Source: Bifidobacterium callitrichidarum
GTDB lineage: Bacteria; Actinomycetota; Actinomycetes; Actinomycetales; Bifidobacteriaceae
DNA: 64,000 bases
NCBI RefSeq assembly: GCF_003129905.1
Contig: NZ_QFFM01000008.1
Coordinates: 58,382-122,381, forward strand
Direction: 5' to 3'
Below are positions 34,213 to 42,409 of the stretch, one piece after another. The position numbers and the translations under genes are program-made. Position 1 is the first letter of the stretch; each line of letters opens with the position of its first letter. The notes beneath the pieces were generated by a model. That model searched no databases. It saw nothing but the letters and a program-made list of their open reading frames with translations, and had not been told where the DNA came from.

Positions 34213-35073
34213 TCACCGTCCGATCTCGCTTTGCTTGCGGAATTCGATGGGGGAGACGCCGTTCTTGCGTTTGAACGCGGCGCAGAACGTGCTGGTGTCG
34301 GTGAAGCCGCACTCCTCGCACAACTGCTTCAGCGGGATGTTCGAATTGATGAGCAGGTACTTTGCGGCGTGCATGCGCGCGTCCACGATATAGGCGTGTG
34401 GGGTGTATCCGGTCTTCTTCTTGAAGACGCGGATGAAATGGTATTCGCTCATGAACGCGCGCGCCGCCAGCTCGTCGATGGGCAGCGGATCGCTCAGATG
34501 ATTGGAGATGTAGGCGAGCACGTCCTCGATGACGTGTGGTTGACGCTGAACGGTGGTGTCGCTGTCGGAGGCGGCCATCGCGAATTCGGTGAGGATATCC
34601 GTGATGTATTTCGCCATCTGCGCCTCGCTCACGCGCGACGCCGTATGGAATGTCTCATAGATGTTCGACATGCGGGTCAGCGCGTAGTTCGGGTCCCTGA
34701 GGGAGAACACCGGCCCGAGCCGACTGTTGATCAGCTCGAAGTACGGGCGGGCCATCATGCCGTCGAAATGCAGCCACAGCACGTCGCTATCCTCGTCAGT
34801 GCCGTACGAGTGGTGCCCGTAGCAGTCCAGCAGCACGAAATCGCCCTTCCGGGCCTGCTGTTCGCCCTGTTTCGTATTGATGATGAACGAGCCGCTGCGT
34901 ATTGCCATGATAAGGAAGCTGTCGAACGAGCTGCGCTCCTGCCGGTAGCCGGCCTCGTAATGGAACAGGCCCGTGCGCATCGGATACAGGAAGGTGTGCA
35001 ACGCCGTTTTGCTGGGTGTATAGATATAGAACTCCGAACCTTCATCGCTGATGTTGCGTTCCGCCGGTTTCAT
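34213..35073 (-). CDS. AraC family transcriptional regulator
   Basis: A 286-residue regulator with an N-terminal cupin-like sugar-sensing domain (about 20-165, with GDFVLLDCYGHHSY) and a C-terminal double helix-turn-helix (about 185-280). The latter includes YHFIRVFKKKTGYTPHAYI and the second helix motif CGFTDTSTFCAAFKRKNGVSP. The start at 35073 follows GGAGG. It is divergent from the DUF5107-TPR gene and upstream of galM, so it probably controls the galactoside genes. Candidate direct repeats lie in the intergenic region. Confidence 0.93.
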   Translation of the reverse strand: MKPAERNISDEGSEFYIYTPSKTALHTFLYPMRTGLFHYEAGYRQERSSFDSFLIMAIRSGSFIINTKQGEQQARKGDFVLLDCYGHHSYGTDEDSDVLWLHFDGMMARPYFELINSRLGPVFSLRDPNYALTRMSNIYETFHTASRVSEAQMAKYITDILTEFAMAASDSDTTVQRQPHVIEDVLAYISNHLSDPLPIDELAARAFMSEYHFIRVFKKKTGYTPHAYIVDARMHAAKYLLINSNIPLKQLCEECGFTDTSTFCAAFKRKNGVSPIEFRKQSEIGR

Positions 35074-35168
35074 AGGTGCCTCCAACCTCTCGCGCCGCAC
35101 GGCCGTCTTCGCCCTGTGCGGCGATGCGTCCGGATGTGTTCATCCTAATGAATCCACAAGACTTCGGC

Positions 35169-35216
35169 ATGCGCAATTTTTCTCTATGACATGGCAGGAA
35201 AACTTTAGAATGCGCA
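35169..35216. promoter_or_regulatory. Direct repeats, possible AraC-family binding sites
   Basis: ATGCGCA occurs at 35169-35175 and 35210-35216, 41 bases apart (about four helical turns), between the divergent AraC and DUF5107 genes. TAGAAT next to the second copy could be a -10 element. Confidence 0.4.
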
Positions 35217-35242
35217 GAAAAACGGGTTTAGGCTGTAAGCAA

Positions 35243-35258
35243 GTAATCAATGGATTAC
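35243..35258. promoter_or_regulatory. Palindrome upstream of the DUF5107 gene
   Basis: GTAATC and GATTAC flank four bases, 42 bases before the start codon. It may be an operator. Confidence 0.4.
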
Positions 35259-35300
35259 ACATTACGTAACCAGCATGAGCATCCAACGGAGGAGCACATC

Positions 35301-38300
35301 ATGGCCGTCACCATCACAGACACCGTCATCACGATTCCGACCTACGAGATCGGCGCCGCGGACAAGAACCCGGAGTTCATCGAGAAGCGCGTCTACCAGG
35401 GCAGCTCGGGCCGCGTCTATCCGTACCCGGTCATCGAGACCATCAGCGACGAGAAGCACGACAAGGACTACAAGGCCGTCATCATCGAGAACGAGTACCT
35501 CGAAGTGACCGTATTGCCCGAGCTCGGCGGCCGCATCCAGTACGCCAAGGACAAGACCAACGGCTACGACTTCGTCTACCGCAACGACGTCATCAAGCCC
35601 GCCCTTGTGGGTCTGACCGGCCCATGGATCTCCGGCGGCATCGAATTCAACTGGCCGCAGCACCACCGCCCGACCACCTACCTGCCGGTCGACTACAAGG
35701 TCGAGGAGCTGGCAGACGGCGGCAAGGCCGTGCTGTGCCACGACACCGACCAGATGTACGGCACCCAGGTCATCACCAAGATCGCCCTGCACCCCGGCAA
35801 GGCATACATCGAGATCTCCGCGCAGCTGTATAACGGCACCTCGCTGCCGCAGACCTTCCTGTGGTGGGCCAACCCGGCCGTTCCGGTCAACCAGCACACC
35901 AAGACCGTGATGCCGCCGGACGTCATCGCCGTCATGGACCATGGCAAGCGCGACGTCTCCCGCTACCCGATCGCCACCGGCACCTACTACAAGCACGACT
36001 ACTCCGAGGGCGTGGACATCGGCCGCTACAAGAACGTGCCGGTGCCGACCTCCTACATGGCCGCGCACTCCGACTACAACTTCGTGGGCGGCTACGACTT
36101 CGGCGAGCAGGCCGGCATCCTGCATGTGGCCGACCACCACGTCAGCCCCGGCAAGAAGCAGTGGACCTGGGGCAACGGCGACTTCGGCCGCGCCTGGGAC
36201 CGCAACCTCACCGATGCGAACGGCCCGTACGTGGAGCTCATGACCGGCGTGTTCACCGACAACCAGCCAGACTTCACCTGGCTCAAGCCGTACGAAGGCA
36301 AGACCTTCACCCAGTACTTCATGCCGTACAAGCAGGTCGGCCAGGTCAAGAACGCCTCCATCAAGGCCGCCGTGAACCTGGAGATCGGCCCCGAGGACAC
36401 GTTCGGCGCCGCCGGCGAGACCGAAGGCATCGAGGCGCAGGGACTCAAGGCCGGCCAGGGCCGCGTGACCGTGTACGCCACGAGCGTGTACGAGAACGCC
36501 ACCGTCGCCGTGACCACCGAGGATGGCAGGACGCTGTACTCCTACACCGGCACCATCAGCCCGAACGACATCGTCAAGGCCGAATTCGAGACCGGAGACG
36601 TGCCGGCCACCGAAATCACCGCCACCGTGGCCGACGCGGACGGCAAGGTCCTCATCGACTACACCCCGAGACCTAAGAAGATCGAGAAGCTGCCTGAGCC
36701 GGCCAAGGCTGCCGACGAGCCCGAGAAGATTGCCACCAACGAGGAGCTGCTGCTCGCAGGCCTGCACCTCGAGCAGTACCGTCACGCCACCTACATGCCC
36801 GACCCGTACTACCTCGAAGGCCTCAAGCGCGACCCGGAGGACGCCCGCATCAACAACGCCTACGGCCGACTGCAGCTGCGCCGCGGCGTGTTCAAGTGCG
36901 CCGAAACCCACTTCCGCACCGCCATCAAGCGCCTGACCAAGCACAACACCCAGCCGTACGACTCCGAACCGCACTACAACCTCGGCCTGGCCCTCTTCTA
37001 CCAGGGCGAGTATGACAAGGCCTTCGACGCCTTCTTCAAGGCCACCTGGGACGACACGCAAAAGGAGCGCGCCTTCTTCTACATGGCCGCCATCGCCGCC
37101 CGCCGCGGTGACTTCGCGGACGCGCTGGAGTACGTGGACAACGCGCTGACCCGCAACACCATGAACATCAAGGCCCGCGGACTGCGTGCGTACGTGCTGC
37201 GCAGGCTCGGCCGTACGGACGAGGCCGCCGCGGCGCTCGCCGAGAACCTCAAGGTGGACGAGTTCGACTTCGTCTCCGGCAACGAGCGCGTGATCGCCGG
37301 CGCCGATCCTGCCGAACTCGCCGGCCTCATGCGCGGCTTCCATGAGAACTACCTGCAGGCCGCCCGCGACTACGCCCTGTTCGGCGCCTACGAGGAGGCC
37401 CTGTCCCTGCTCGCCAAGGCCGACCAGTCGAAGCCGATGGTCAAGTACTACGAGGGCTACTACCTCGCCGAACTGGGCCGCGAAACCGAAGCCAAGGCCG
37501 CGTTCGATGCCGCCGAAGCCGCGCCGAGCGACTATTGCTTCCCGAACAAGCTGGAGGACATCGCGCCCCTGGAGAAGGCCATCGAAGTGGTGGACGGCGC
37601 CAAGGCCCCGTACTACCTCGGCTGCCTGTACTACGACAAGGTCCAGGCCGAGAAGGCCATCGCCCTGTGGGAGCAGTCGCGCGACCGCGACCCGGAATTC
37701 CCGACCGTGCACCGCAACCTGGCGCTCGCCTACTACAACAAGCGCGGCGACGCCGCCTCCGCCGGCCGTGAGATCGAGGAGGCCTACCGCCTCGACGAAT
37801 CCGACGCCCGCGTGTTCCTGGAACTCGACCAGCTGCATCGCAAGGTCGGCTGGACCTACGCCCAGCGTCTCGAGGAGTTCGAGAAGCATCTCGACGTGGT
37901 GGCCGAACGCGACGACCTGTACATCGAATACCTGACCGTGCTCAACCAGACCGGCAACTACGCCAAGGCCTACGAGCTCATGGGCCAGCGCCGCTTCCAC
38001 CCGTGGGAGGGCGGCGAAGGCAAGATCACCGGCCAGTACCGCATCGCACTGACCCTGCTCGCCAAGGACGCCATGGCCGCCGGCGATTGGGCCAAGGCCA
38101 AGGACCTGCTCACCCGGACCCTGTCCTACCCGCACAACCTCGGCGAAGGCAAGCTCGAAGGCCAGAAGGACAACGACATCCACTACTACCTCGGTGTGGT
38201 GGAACGCCACCTTGGTGACGAGACGGCCGCGGAAGCCGAATTCCGCCAGGCCACCATCGGTCCCGACGAGGTGAAGGGCGCCATGTACTACAATGACCAG

Positions 38301-38645
38301 CCCGCCGAGATGATTCTCTTCCAGGGTCTCGCCCACAAGGCACTCGGTGAGGAGGGCCCCGCCAACGCCCGCTTCTACCGTCTGCTGGACTACGGCGAGC
38401 AGCACCTCGACGACAAGGTCAAGATCGACTACTTCGCCGTCTCGCTGCCGGACTTCCTCATCTTCGAGAACGACTACACGAAGATGAACCGCATCCACTG
38501 CCTGTACCTCATGGGTCTGGCCAACATCGGCAACGGTGACAAGGCCAAGGCCGCGGAGTTCCTGCGGGACGCCGTCAGGCTCGACCCGAGCCACATCCAG
38601 GCGAACCTGTTCGCCGACGAGATCGCCAACCGTCACGTGCTGTGA
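35301..38645 (+). CDS. DUF5107 and tetratricopeptide repeat protein
   Basis: A 1114-residue cytoplasmic protein with no signal peptide or membrane segment. Residues about 20-350 form a DUF5107 domain resembling galactose-mutarotase/glycoside-hydrolase beta-sandwich proteins (LPELGGRIQYAKDKTNGYDF, then GPWISGGIEFNWPQHHRPTT). Residues about 350-480 look like an accessory beta domain. From about 490 to the end there are many tetratricopeptide repeats (for example NLGLALFYQGEYDKAFDAFF). GGAGGA precedes the ATG at 35301. The setting between AraC/galM and a sugar importer with beta-galactosidase implies a role in galactoside handling. Whether it is an enzyme is not known from sequence. Confidence 0.82.
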   Translation: MAVTITDTVITIPTYEIGAADKNPEFIEKRVYQGSSGRVYPYPVIETISDEKHDKDYKAVIIENEYLEVTVLPELGGRIQYAKDKTNGYDFVYRNDVIKPALVGLTGPWISGGIEFNWPQHHRPTTYLPVDYKVEELADGGKAVLCHDTDQMYGTQVITKIALHPGKAYIEISAQLYNGTSLPQTFLWWANPAVPVNQHTKTVMPPDVIAVMDHGKRDVSRYPIATGTYYKHDYSEGVDIGRYKNVPVPTSYMAAHSDYNFVGGYDFGEQAGILHVADHHVSPGKKQWTWGNGDFGRAWDRNLTDANGPYVELMTGVFTDNQPDFTWLKPYEGKTFTQYFMPYKQVGQVKNASIKAAVNLEIGPEDTFGAAGETEGIEAQGLKAGQGRVTVYATSVYENATVAVTTEDGRTLYSYTGTISPNDIVKAEFETGDVPATEITATVADADGKVLIDYTPRPKKIEKLPEPAKAADEPEKIATNEELLLAGLHLEQYRHATYMPDPYYLEGLKRDPEDARINNAYGRLQLRRGVFKCAETHFRTAIKRLTKHNTQPYDSEPHYNLGLALFYQGEYDKAFDAFFKATWDDTQKERAFFYMAAIAARRGDFADALEYVDNALTRNTMNIKARGLRAYVLRRLGRTDEAAAALAENLKVDEFDFVSGNERVIAGADPAELAGLMRGFHENYLQAARDYALFGAYEEALSLLAKADQSKPMVKYYEGYYLAELGRETEAKAAFDAAEAAPSDYCFPNKLEDIAPLEKAIEVVDGAKAPYYLGCLYYDKVQAEKAIALWEQSRDRDPEFPTVHRNLALAYYNKRGDAASAGREIEEAYRLDESDARVFLELDQLHRKVGWTYAQRLEEFEKHLDVVAERDDLYIEYLTVLNQTGNYAKAYELMGQRRFHPWEGGEGKITGQYRIALTLLAKDAMAAGDWAKAKDLLTRTLSYPHNLGEGKLEGQKDNDIHYYLGVVERHLGDETAAEAEFRQATIGPDEVKGAMYYNDQPAEMILFQGLAHKALGEEGPANARFYRLLDYGEQHLDDKVKIDYFAVSLPDFLIFENDYTKMNRIHCLYLMGLANIGNGDKAKAAEFLRDAVRLDPSHIQANLFADEIANRHVL

Positions 38646-38713
38646 CGTGCCCGACCGCTCTCCGTGCAAGCTAGGCGCCTGCGGCCCTCATGACCGCCAG
38701 CGCGTCTGATTTC

Positions 38714-38750
38714 GGCCGGTTCCCCACCTCCGAGGGGAACCGGCCTTTTT
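38714..38750 (+). terminator. Rho-independent terminator of the DUF5107-TPR gene
   Basis: GGCCGGTTCCCC pairs with GGGGAACCGGCC, followed by TTTTT. Confidence 0.9.
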
Positions 38751-38754
38751 ATGA

Positions 38755-38838
38755 TGATGCTGCCCGAAGTCTGACGCATCCCCCATTCTTGGCTCCCCTT
38801 GTCAGGGGAGCTGTCGGCGAAGCCGACTGAGGGGTAGT
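38755..38838 (+). repeat. GGCTCCCC palindromic repeat with remnant left terminal repeat
   Basis: The core at 38791-38838 is nearly identical to those at 28270 and 63468. To its left, AAGTCTGACGCAT (38767-38779) aligns with AAGATTGACAT of the 63430 element at about the same distance from the core. Confidence 0.65.
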
Positions 38839-39234
38839 CTCCGTAACAGTCAAATGCAGAAAACCAAGCAAATATATGGTCTGCGAATGGTTGTTAGAAC
38901 AGTATCAAGGCGGGATACTGGAGTCATCCATTCCCGATATGCCGATGCGGCCCATTGGGATCCAGGCAAGCGAAGGAGACATGCCGTGAACGCACATAAC
39001 AGCGGAAAGGCCGACTCTCCTCCCATAATGCAAAAGCAATTTTTCACTATTCGTAAGCAGGAAAAGCAAACAAACACATCAAAAACAGCCATACGATAGT
39101 ATCAACAAACAACAACATAGAGGGATGACACAGCAGTCATTCCCCTCAAGAAATCCATAACTGTTGACGGGCAGGCGAAATCCACCAATGCCGGTGGGTT
39201 GGCGCAAGCTCGCCCTGAAGAAAGGAAACCTCCC
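38839..39234 (+). promoter_or_regulatory. Control region of the galactoside importer operon
   Basis: About 400 bases, relatively AT-rich, with no supported gene. An inverted repeat AGTATC-N7-GATACT is at 38901-38919, and a near-palindrome GGGATGAC-N6-GTCATTCCC at 39122-39144. These are candidate operators. The -10/-35 positions are unclear. Confidence 0.45.
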
Positions 39235-40485
39235 ATGAAGTCCCTGAAATCACTGATCGGTGCGGGCGTCGCCGTCGCCATGATCGCGTCCCTGGCCGCT
39301 TGCGGGTCGAGCTCCGCCTCCGGCAAGACCGAGCTCTCGTTCTTCGCCAACAACACCCAGGACCTGTACCAGCCGATCATCGATGCCTTCGAAAAGAAGA
39401 ACCCGGACATCAAGATCAAGTTCAGCACCACCAATGGCGCGCAGGCCGGCTACCAGCAGACGCTCCAGACCCGCATCTCCGGCGGCCAGCTCGCCGACGT
39501 GTACGTGGCCCCGCCCGAGCAGCTCAACGACCTGGTCAAGAACGGCGTGGCCAAGGACCTGACCGACGAATCGTTCATGGACCGCATCGGCGACACGAAC
39601 AAGGCGCAGTCCACCATCGACGGCAAGGTCTACAGCATGTCCGTGACCGCATGGACCAACGCCTACGCCTACAACAAGGACCTGCTCGCCAAGGCCGGCT
39701 ACGACACCATCCCCGAGACCTGGGACGAGTTCATCGACATGCTCAAGGCCCTGAAGGACGCCGGCGTGGACAAGCCGTACCTCGAGCCCAAGGCCGGCCT
39801 CGGCGCCCTGGTGGAGGGCTGGATCGGCTACGACTCCTCCAAGCAGTCCAAGAGCATCGACCAGCAGATCGGCGACGGTGACTCCACGTTCGCCAAGAGC
39901 TACACCAAGTACTACAAGGAATGGGCCAAGCTCTTCAGCGCAGGCGTGATGGGCTCCGAGGTCACCGGCCTCGCGGACGACCAGGTCCGTTCCGAATTCG
40001 CCGCCGGACGCCTTGCCGTGATGCCTTCCGGCTACTGGGATGTGAAGACGTTCAAGGACGCCGGCCTGAACTTCGCGTTCGGCAGGATGCCGATGCTGCA
40101 CAAGGGCGATACGCCGTTCGCCCCCGGCTCCGCCGACTCCGGCTACGCCATCAACGCCAAGATCAGCGGCAAGAAGCTCGAGGCGGCCGAATCCTTCCTC
40201 GACTTCCTCTCCTCCGAGGAGGGCCTGAAGCTCATCCAGGACAACCTCGGCCTGATCCCCGCCACCAAGAACTACACGCCGGACATCGATAAGACCTTCA
40301 CCGAGCCGTACGACCTGTACCTGAAGACCGGCAACGTCTACCTCAACACGCTCGGCTGGCCCACCAGCGGCCGCAGCGCCCTGCGCGCCGAGACCTTCGC
40401 CCAGCTGCAGCAGGTGGCACTCGGCTCCATCACCCCCGCCCAGGCCACCGCCAACCTGGACACCAAGCTCAAGACGCTGTCCTGA
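39235..40485 (+). CDS. Sugar ABC transporter substrate-binding lipoprotein
   Basis: A 416-residue family 1 extracellular solute-binding protein. The signal peptide (residues 1-22) ends in the lipobox LAAC, so the protein is anchored outside the membrane by a lipidated Cys. The mature domain has the usual features (QDLYQPIIDAFEKKNPDIKI, LADVYVAP, VTAWTNAYAYNKDLLAKAGYD). The start at 39235 follows AAAGGAAA. It is the first gene of an operon with two permeases, a GH35 enzyme and a phosphatase. The ligand is probably a galactoside or galacto-oligosaccharide, inferred from the enzyme. Confidence 0.93.
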   Translation: MKSLKSLIGAGVAVAMIASLAACGSSSASGKTELSFFANNTQDLYQPIIDAFEKKNPDIKIKFSTTNGAQAGYQQTLQTRISGGQLADVYVAPPEQLNDLVKNGVAKDLTDESFMDRIGDTNKAQSTIDGKVYSMSVTAWTNAYAYNKDLLAKAGYDTIPETWDEFIDMLKALKDAGVDKPYLEPKAGLGALVEGWIGYDSSKQSKSIDQQIGDGDSTFAKSYTKYYKEWAKLFSAGVMGSEVTGLADDQVRSEFAAGRLAVMPSGYWDVKTFKDAGLNFAFGRMPMLHKGDTPFAPGSADSGYAINAKISGKKLEAAESFLDFLSSEEGLKLIQDNLGLIPATKNYTPDIDKTFTEPYDLYLKTGNVYLNTLGWPTSGRSALRAETFAQLQQVALGSITPAQATANLDTKLKTLS

Positions 40486-40496
40486 AGGTGAACGAC

Positions 40497-41498
40497 ATGT
40501 CACAGGCAACCACAATGATCTCCGCGTCCGTCTCTCCCAAGGCGGGCGCGGCCCCGGCCCGGGCCATCGGCCTGGACCGGAACCTCGAAGCCATCCACGC
40601 CAAGGACCGCAAACGCCGCAACCTCATGGAGAACCTGACCTCGGTGAGGTTCCTGCTCCCGCTGCTCGCGGTGTACATCGTCATCGTGCTGATCCCGTTC
40701 CTGCAGAGCATCGTCTTCAGCCTCACCGACTACGACGGCTATGACTTCGCCAACGCCAAGTTCGTCGGCATCGCCAACTACCAGGCGATCTTCCAGGACC
40801 AGACCCTGCTCGCGGGCCTCGGATTCACGCTGCTTTACACCATCGCCACCACCGTGCTCATCACCGCCATCGCCCTGCCCCTGGCCGTGACACTCAACCG
40901 GAAGTTCTTCGGACGTAACTTCGCCCGCTCCCTGTTCTTCTTCTTCTCGGTGCCGTCGATGGCCGTGCTCGGCCTGGTCTGGCAGTACATCTTCTCCCCG
41001 CTCGGCACCGGTGCGGTCAACACGGTGCTCGGCAAGCTCGGCATCAGCCCGGTGCCGTGGCTGTCCGACCCGACGCTCGCCAAGTTCTGCGTGATCTTCA
41101 TCGCCGTATGGGCCCAGGTCGGCTGGCACGCCACCCTGTACCTCGCCTACCTGCAGGCCATCCCCGCCGACCTGTACGAACAGGCTTCGGTGGACGGCGC
41201 CACGCGCGGCCAGCAGTTCGTCCACATCACCCTGCCGCAGATGGTGCCCGCCATGGGCGTCTCCATCTTCATGCTCCTGACCGGCGGCCTCAAGGTCTAC
41301 GATCTTCCGTTCACCCTCACCACCGGCGGCCCCGGCAACGCCACCTACACCGTCACCCAGTCCATCATCGTCACCGGCATCGGCTCCGGCCGTTACGGCG
41401 TGGGCTCCGCGCTCGGCGTGATGTTCTTCTTGTGCTGCGTGATTCTCGTGGCACTGCAGCAAATCGTCACCTCGCTGATCGAAAAGAGGCTGTCATGA
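40497..41498 (+). CDS. Sugar ABC transporter permease (MalF type)
   Basis: A 333-residue inner-membrane permease with about six helices. The EAA-type cytoplasmic loop reads LYEQASVDGATRGQQFVHITLP (about residues 225-245), where the ATPase docks. ATG 40497 is preferred over the GTG at 40488 because TGAAGG lies 8 bases upstream of it. The last four bases overlap the next gene (ATGA). No ATPase gene is in this operon, so a shared MsmK-like ATPase elsewhere is presumably used. Confidence 0.92.
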   Translation: MSQATTMISASVSPKAGAAPARAIGLDRNLEAIHAKDRKRRNLMENLTSVRFLLPLLAVYIVIVLIPFLQSIVFSLTDYDGYDFANAKFVGIANYQAIFQDQTLLAGLGFTLLYTIATTVLITAIALPLAVTLNRKFFGRNFARSLFFFFSVPSMAVLGLVWQYIFSPLGTGAVNTVLGKLGISPVPWLSDPTLAKFCVIFIAVWAQVGWHATLYLAYLQAIPADLYEQASVDGATRGQQFVHITLPQMVPAMGVSIFMLLTGGLKVYDLPFTLTTGGPGNATYTVTQSIIVTGIGSGRYGVGSALGVMFFLCCVILVALQQIVTSLIEKRLS

Positions 41499-42385
41499 CC
41501 GCACAGCAGACAATGCAGCAGACTTCCCCCGCGGCGCCCGCCGCACGCGGACTGTCCATGAGCCAGCGCGAACGCATCCGCTCCGCCATCCGCTCGGTGG
41601 TGGTCATCGCCATCGCCCTGATCTGCGCCGTACCCCTGTACGTGGTGGTGGTCAACACCTTCAAGAACTCGGGCGACATGGCCGCCGACCCGTTCGGACT
41701 GCCCACGCACTTCACGCTTGAGAACTACGCCTACGCGCTGGAGAACCTGCCGGTGGTGCAGGCCACCATCAACACGCTGATCGTCACCGTGGTGGGCGTG
41801 TTCTTCATGGTCATCATCGGCGCGCTCGCCGCCTACGGCATGGTGCAGAAGCGCAGCAAACTCACGGCCGGCATCGGCGCCTTCCTCATGCTCTCGTTCG
41901 TGATTCCCGGACAGACGCTGCTCATCCCGCAGTACAAGATGGAGGCGCAGTTCGGCCTGGTGGATACCTTGCTCGGCCTGATCGTGCTGTACCTGGCCGG
42001 CGCCACGTTCTGCTACTTCCTCATCGTGCAATACATGCGCGGCCTGCCCCAGGAACTGTTCGAGGCCGCACGTCTCGACGGCGCAGGCCCGTTCCGCATC
42101 TTCTGGCAGATCGTGCTGCCGCTGATTCGCCCGATTCTGGTCACCGTGGTGGTCTTCGAGACCATGTGGACGTGGAACGACTTCATGACCCCGAATATCT
42201 ACATCTCCTCGACCGAGAAGCAGACGCTCGTGTTGCAGGTGTTCAACGCCATGGGACAGTTCAGCACCAACTGGCCGCTGTTCATGACCATCACCACCAT
42301 CGCCCTCATCCCCGTCTTCCTCTTCTTCATCTTCTGCCAGAAGTGGATCGTCGCCGGCCTGGTGGCCGGGTCGGTTAAAGGCTAG
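41495..42385 (+). CDS. Sugar ABC transporter permease (MalG type)
   Basis: A 296-residue permease with about six helices and the EAA loop LPQELFEAARLDGAGPFRIF (about residues 184-203). It starts within the stop of the preceding permease (ATGA), so the two subunits are translationally coupled. It completes the membrane part of the importer. Confidence 0.92.
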   Translation: MTAQQTMQQTSPAAPAARGLSMSQRERIRSAIRSVVVIAIALICAVPLYVVVVNTFKNSGDMAADPFGLPTHFTLENYAYALENLPVVQATINTLIVTVVGVFFMVIIGALAAYGMVQKRSKLTAGIGAFLMLSFVIPGQTLLIPQYKMEAQFGLVDTLLGLIVLYLAGATFCYFLIVQYMRGLPQELFEAARLDGAGPFRIFWQIVLPLIRPILVTVVVFETMWTWNDFMTPNIYISSTEKQTLVLQVFNAMGQFSTNWPLFMTITTIALIPVFLFFIFCQKWIVAGLVAGSVKG

Positions 42386-42409
42386 TTTCTTCTTTTGAAA
42401 GGTAATTCC

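Noticed and set aside
35262..38669. A 1135-codon open frame on the minus strand opposite the DUF5107-TPR gene
   Set aside because: Same GC-driven shadow: no ribosome site, no domain, biased composition.
38850..39099. Short open frames on both strands before the sugar-binding lipoprotein gene
   Set aside because: No ribosome sites or similarity; the region behaves like a promoter with inverted repeats.
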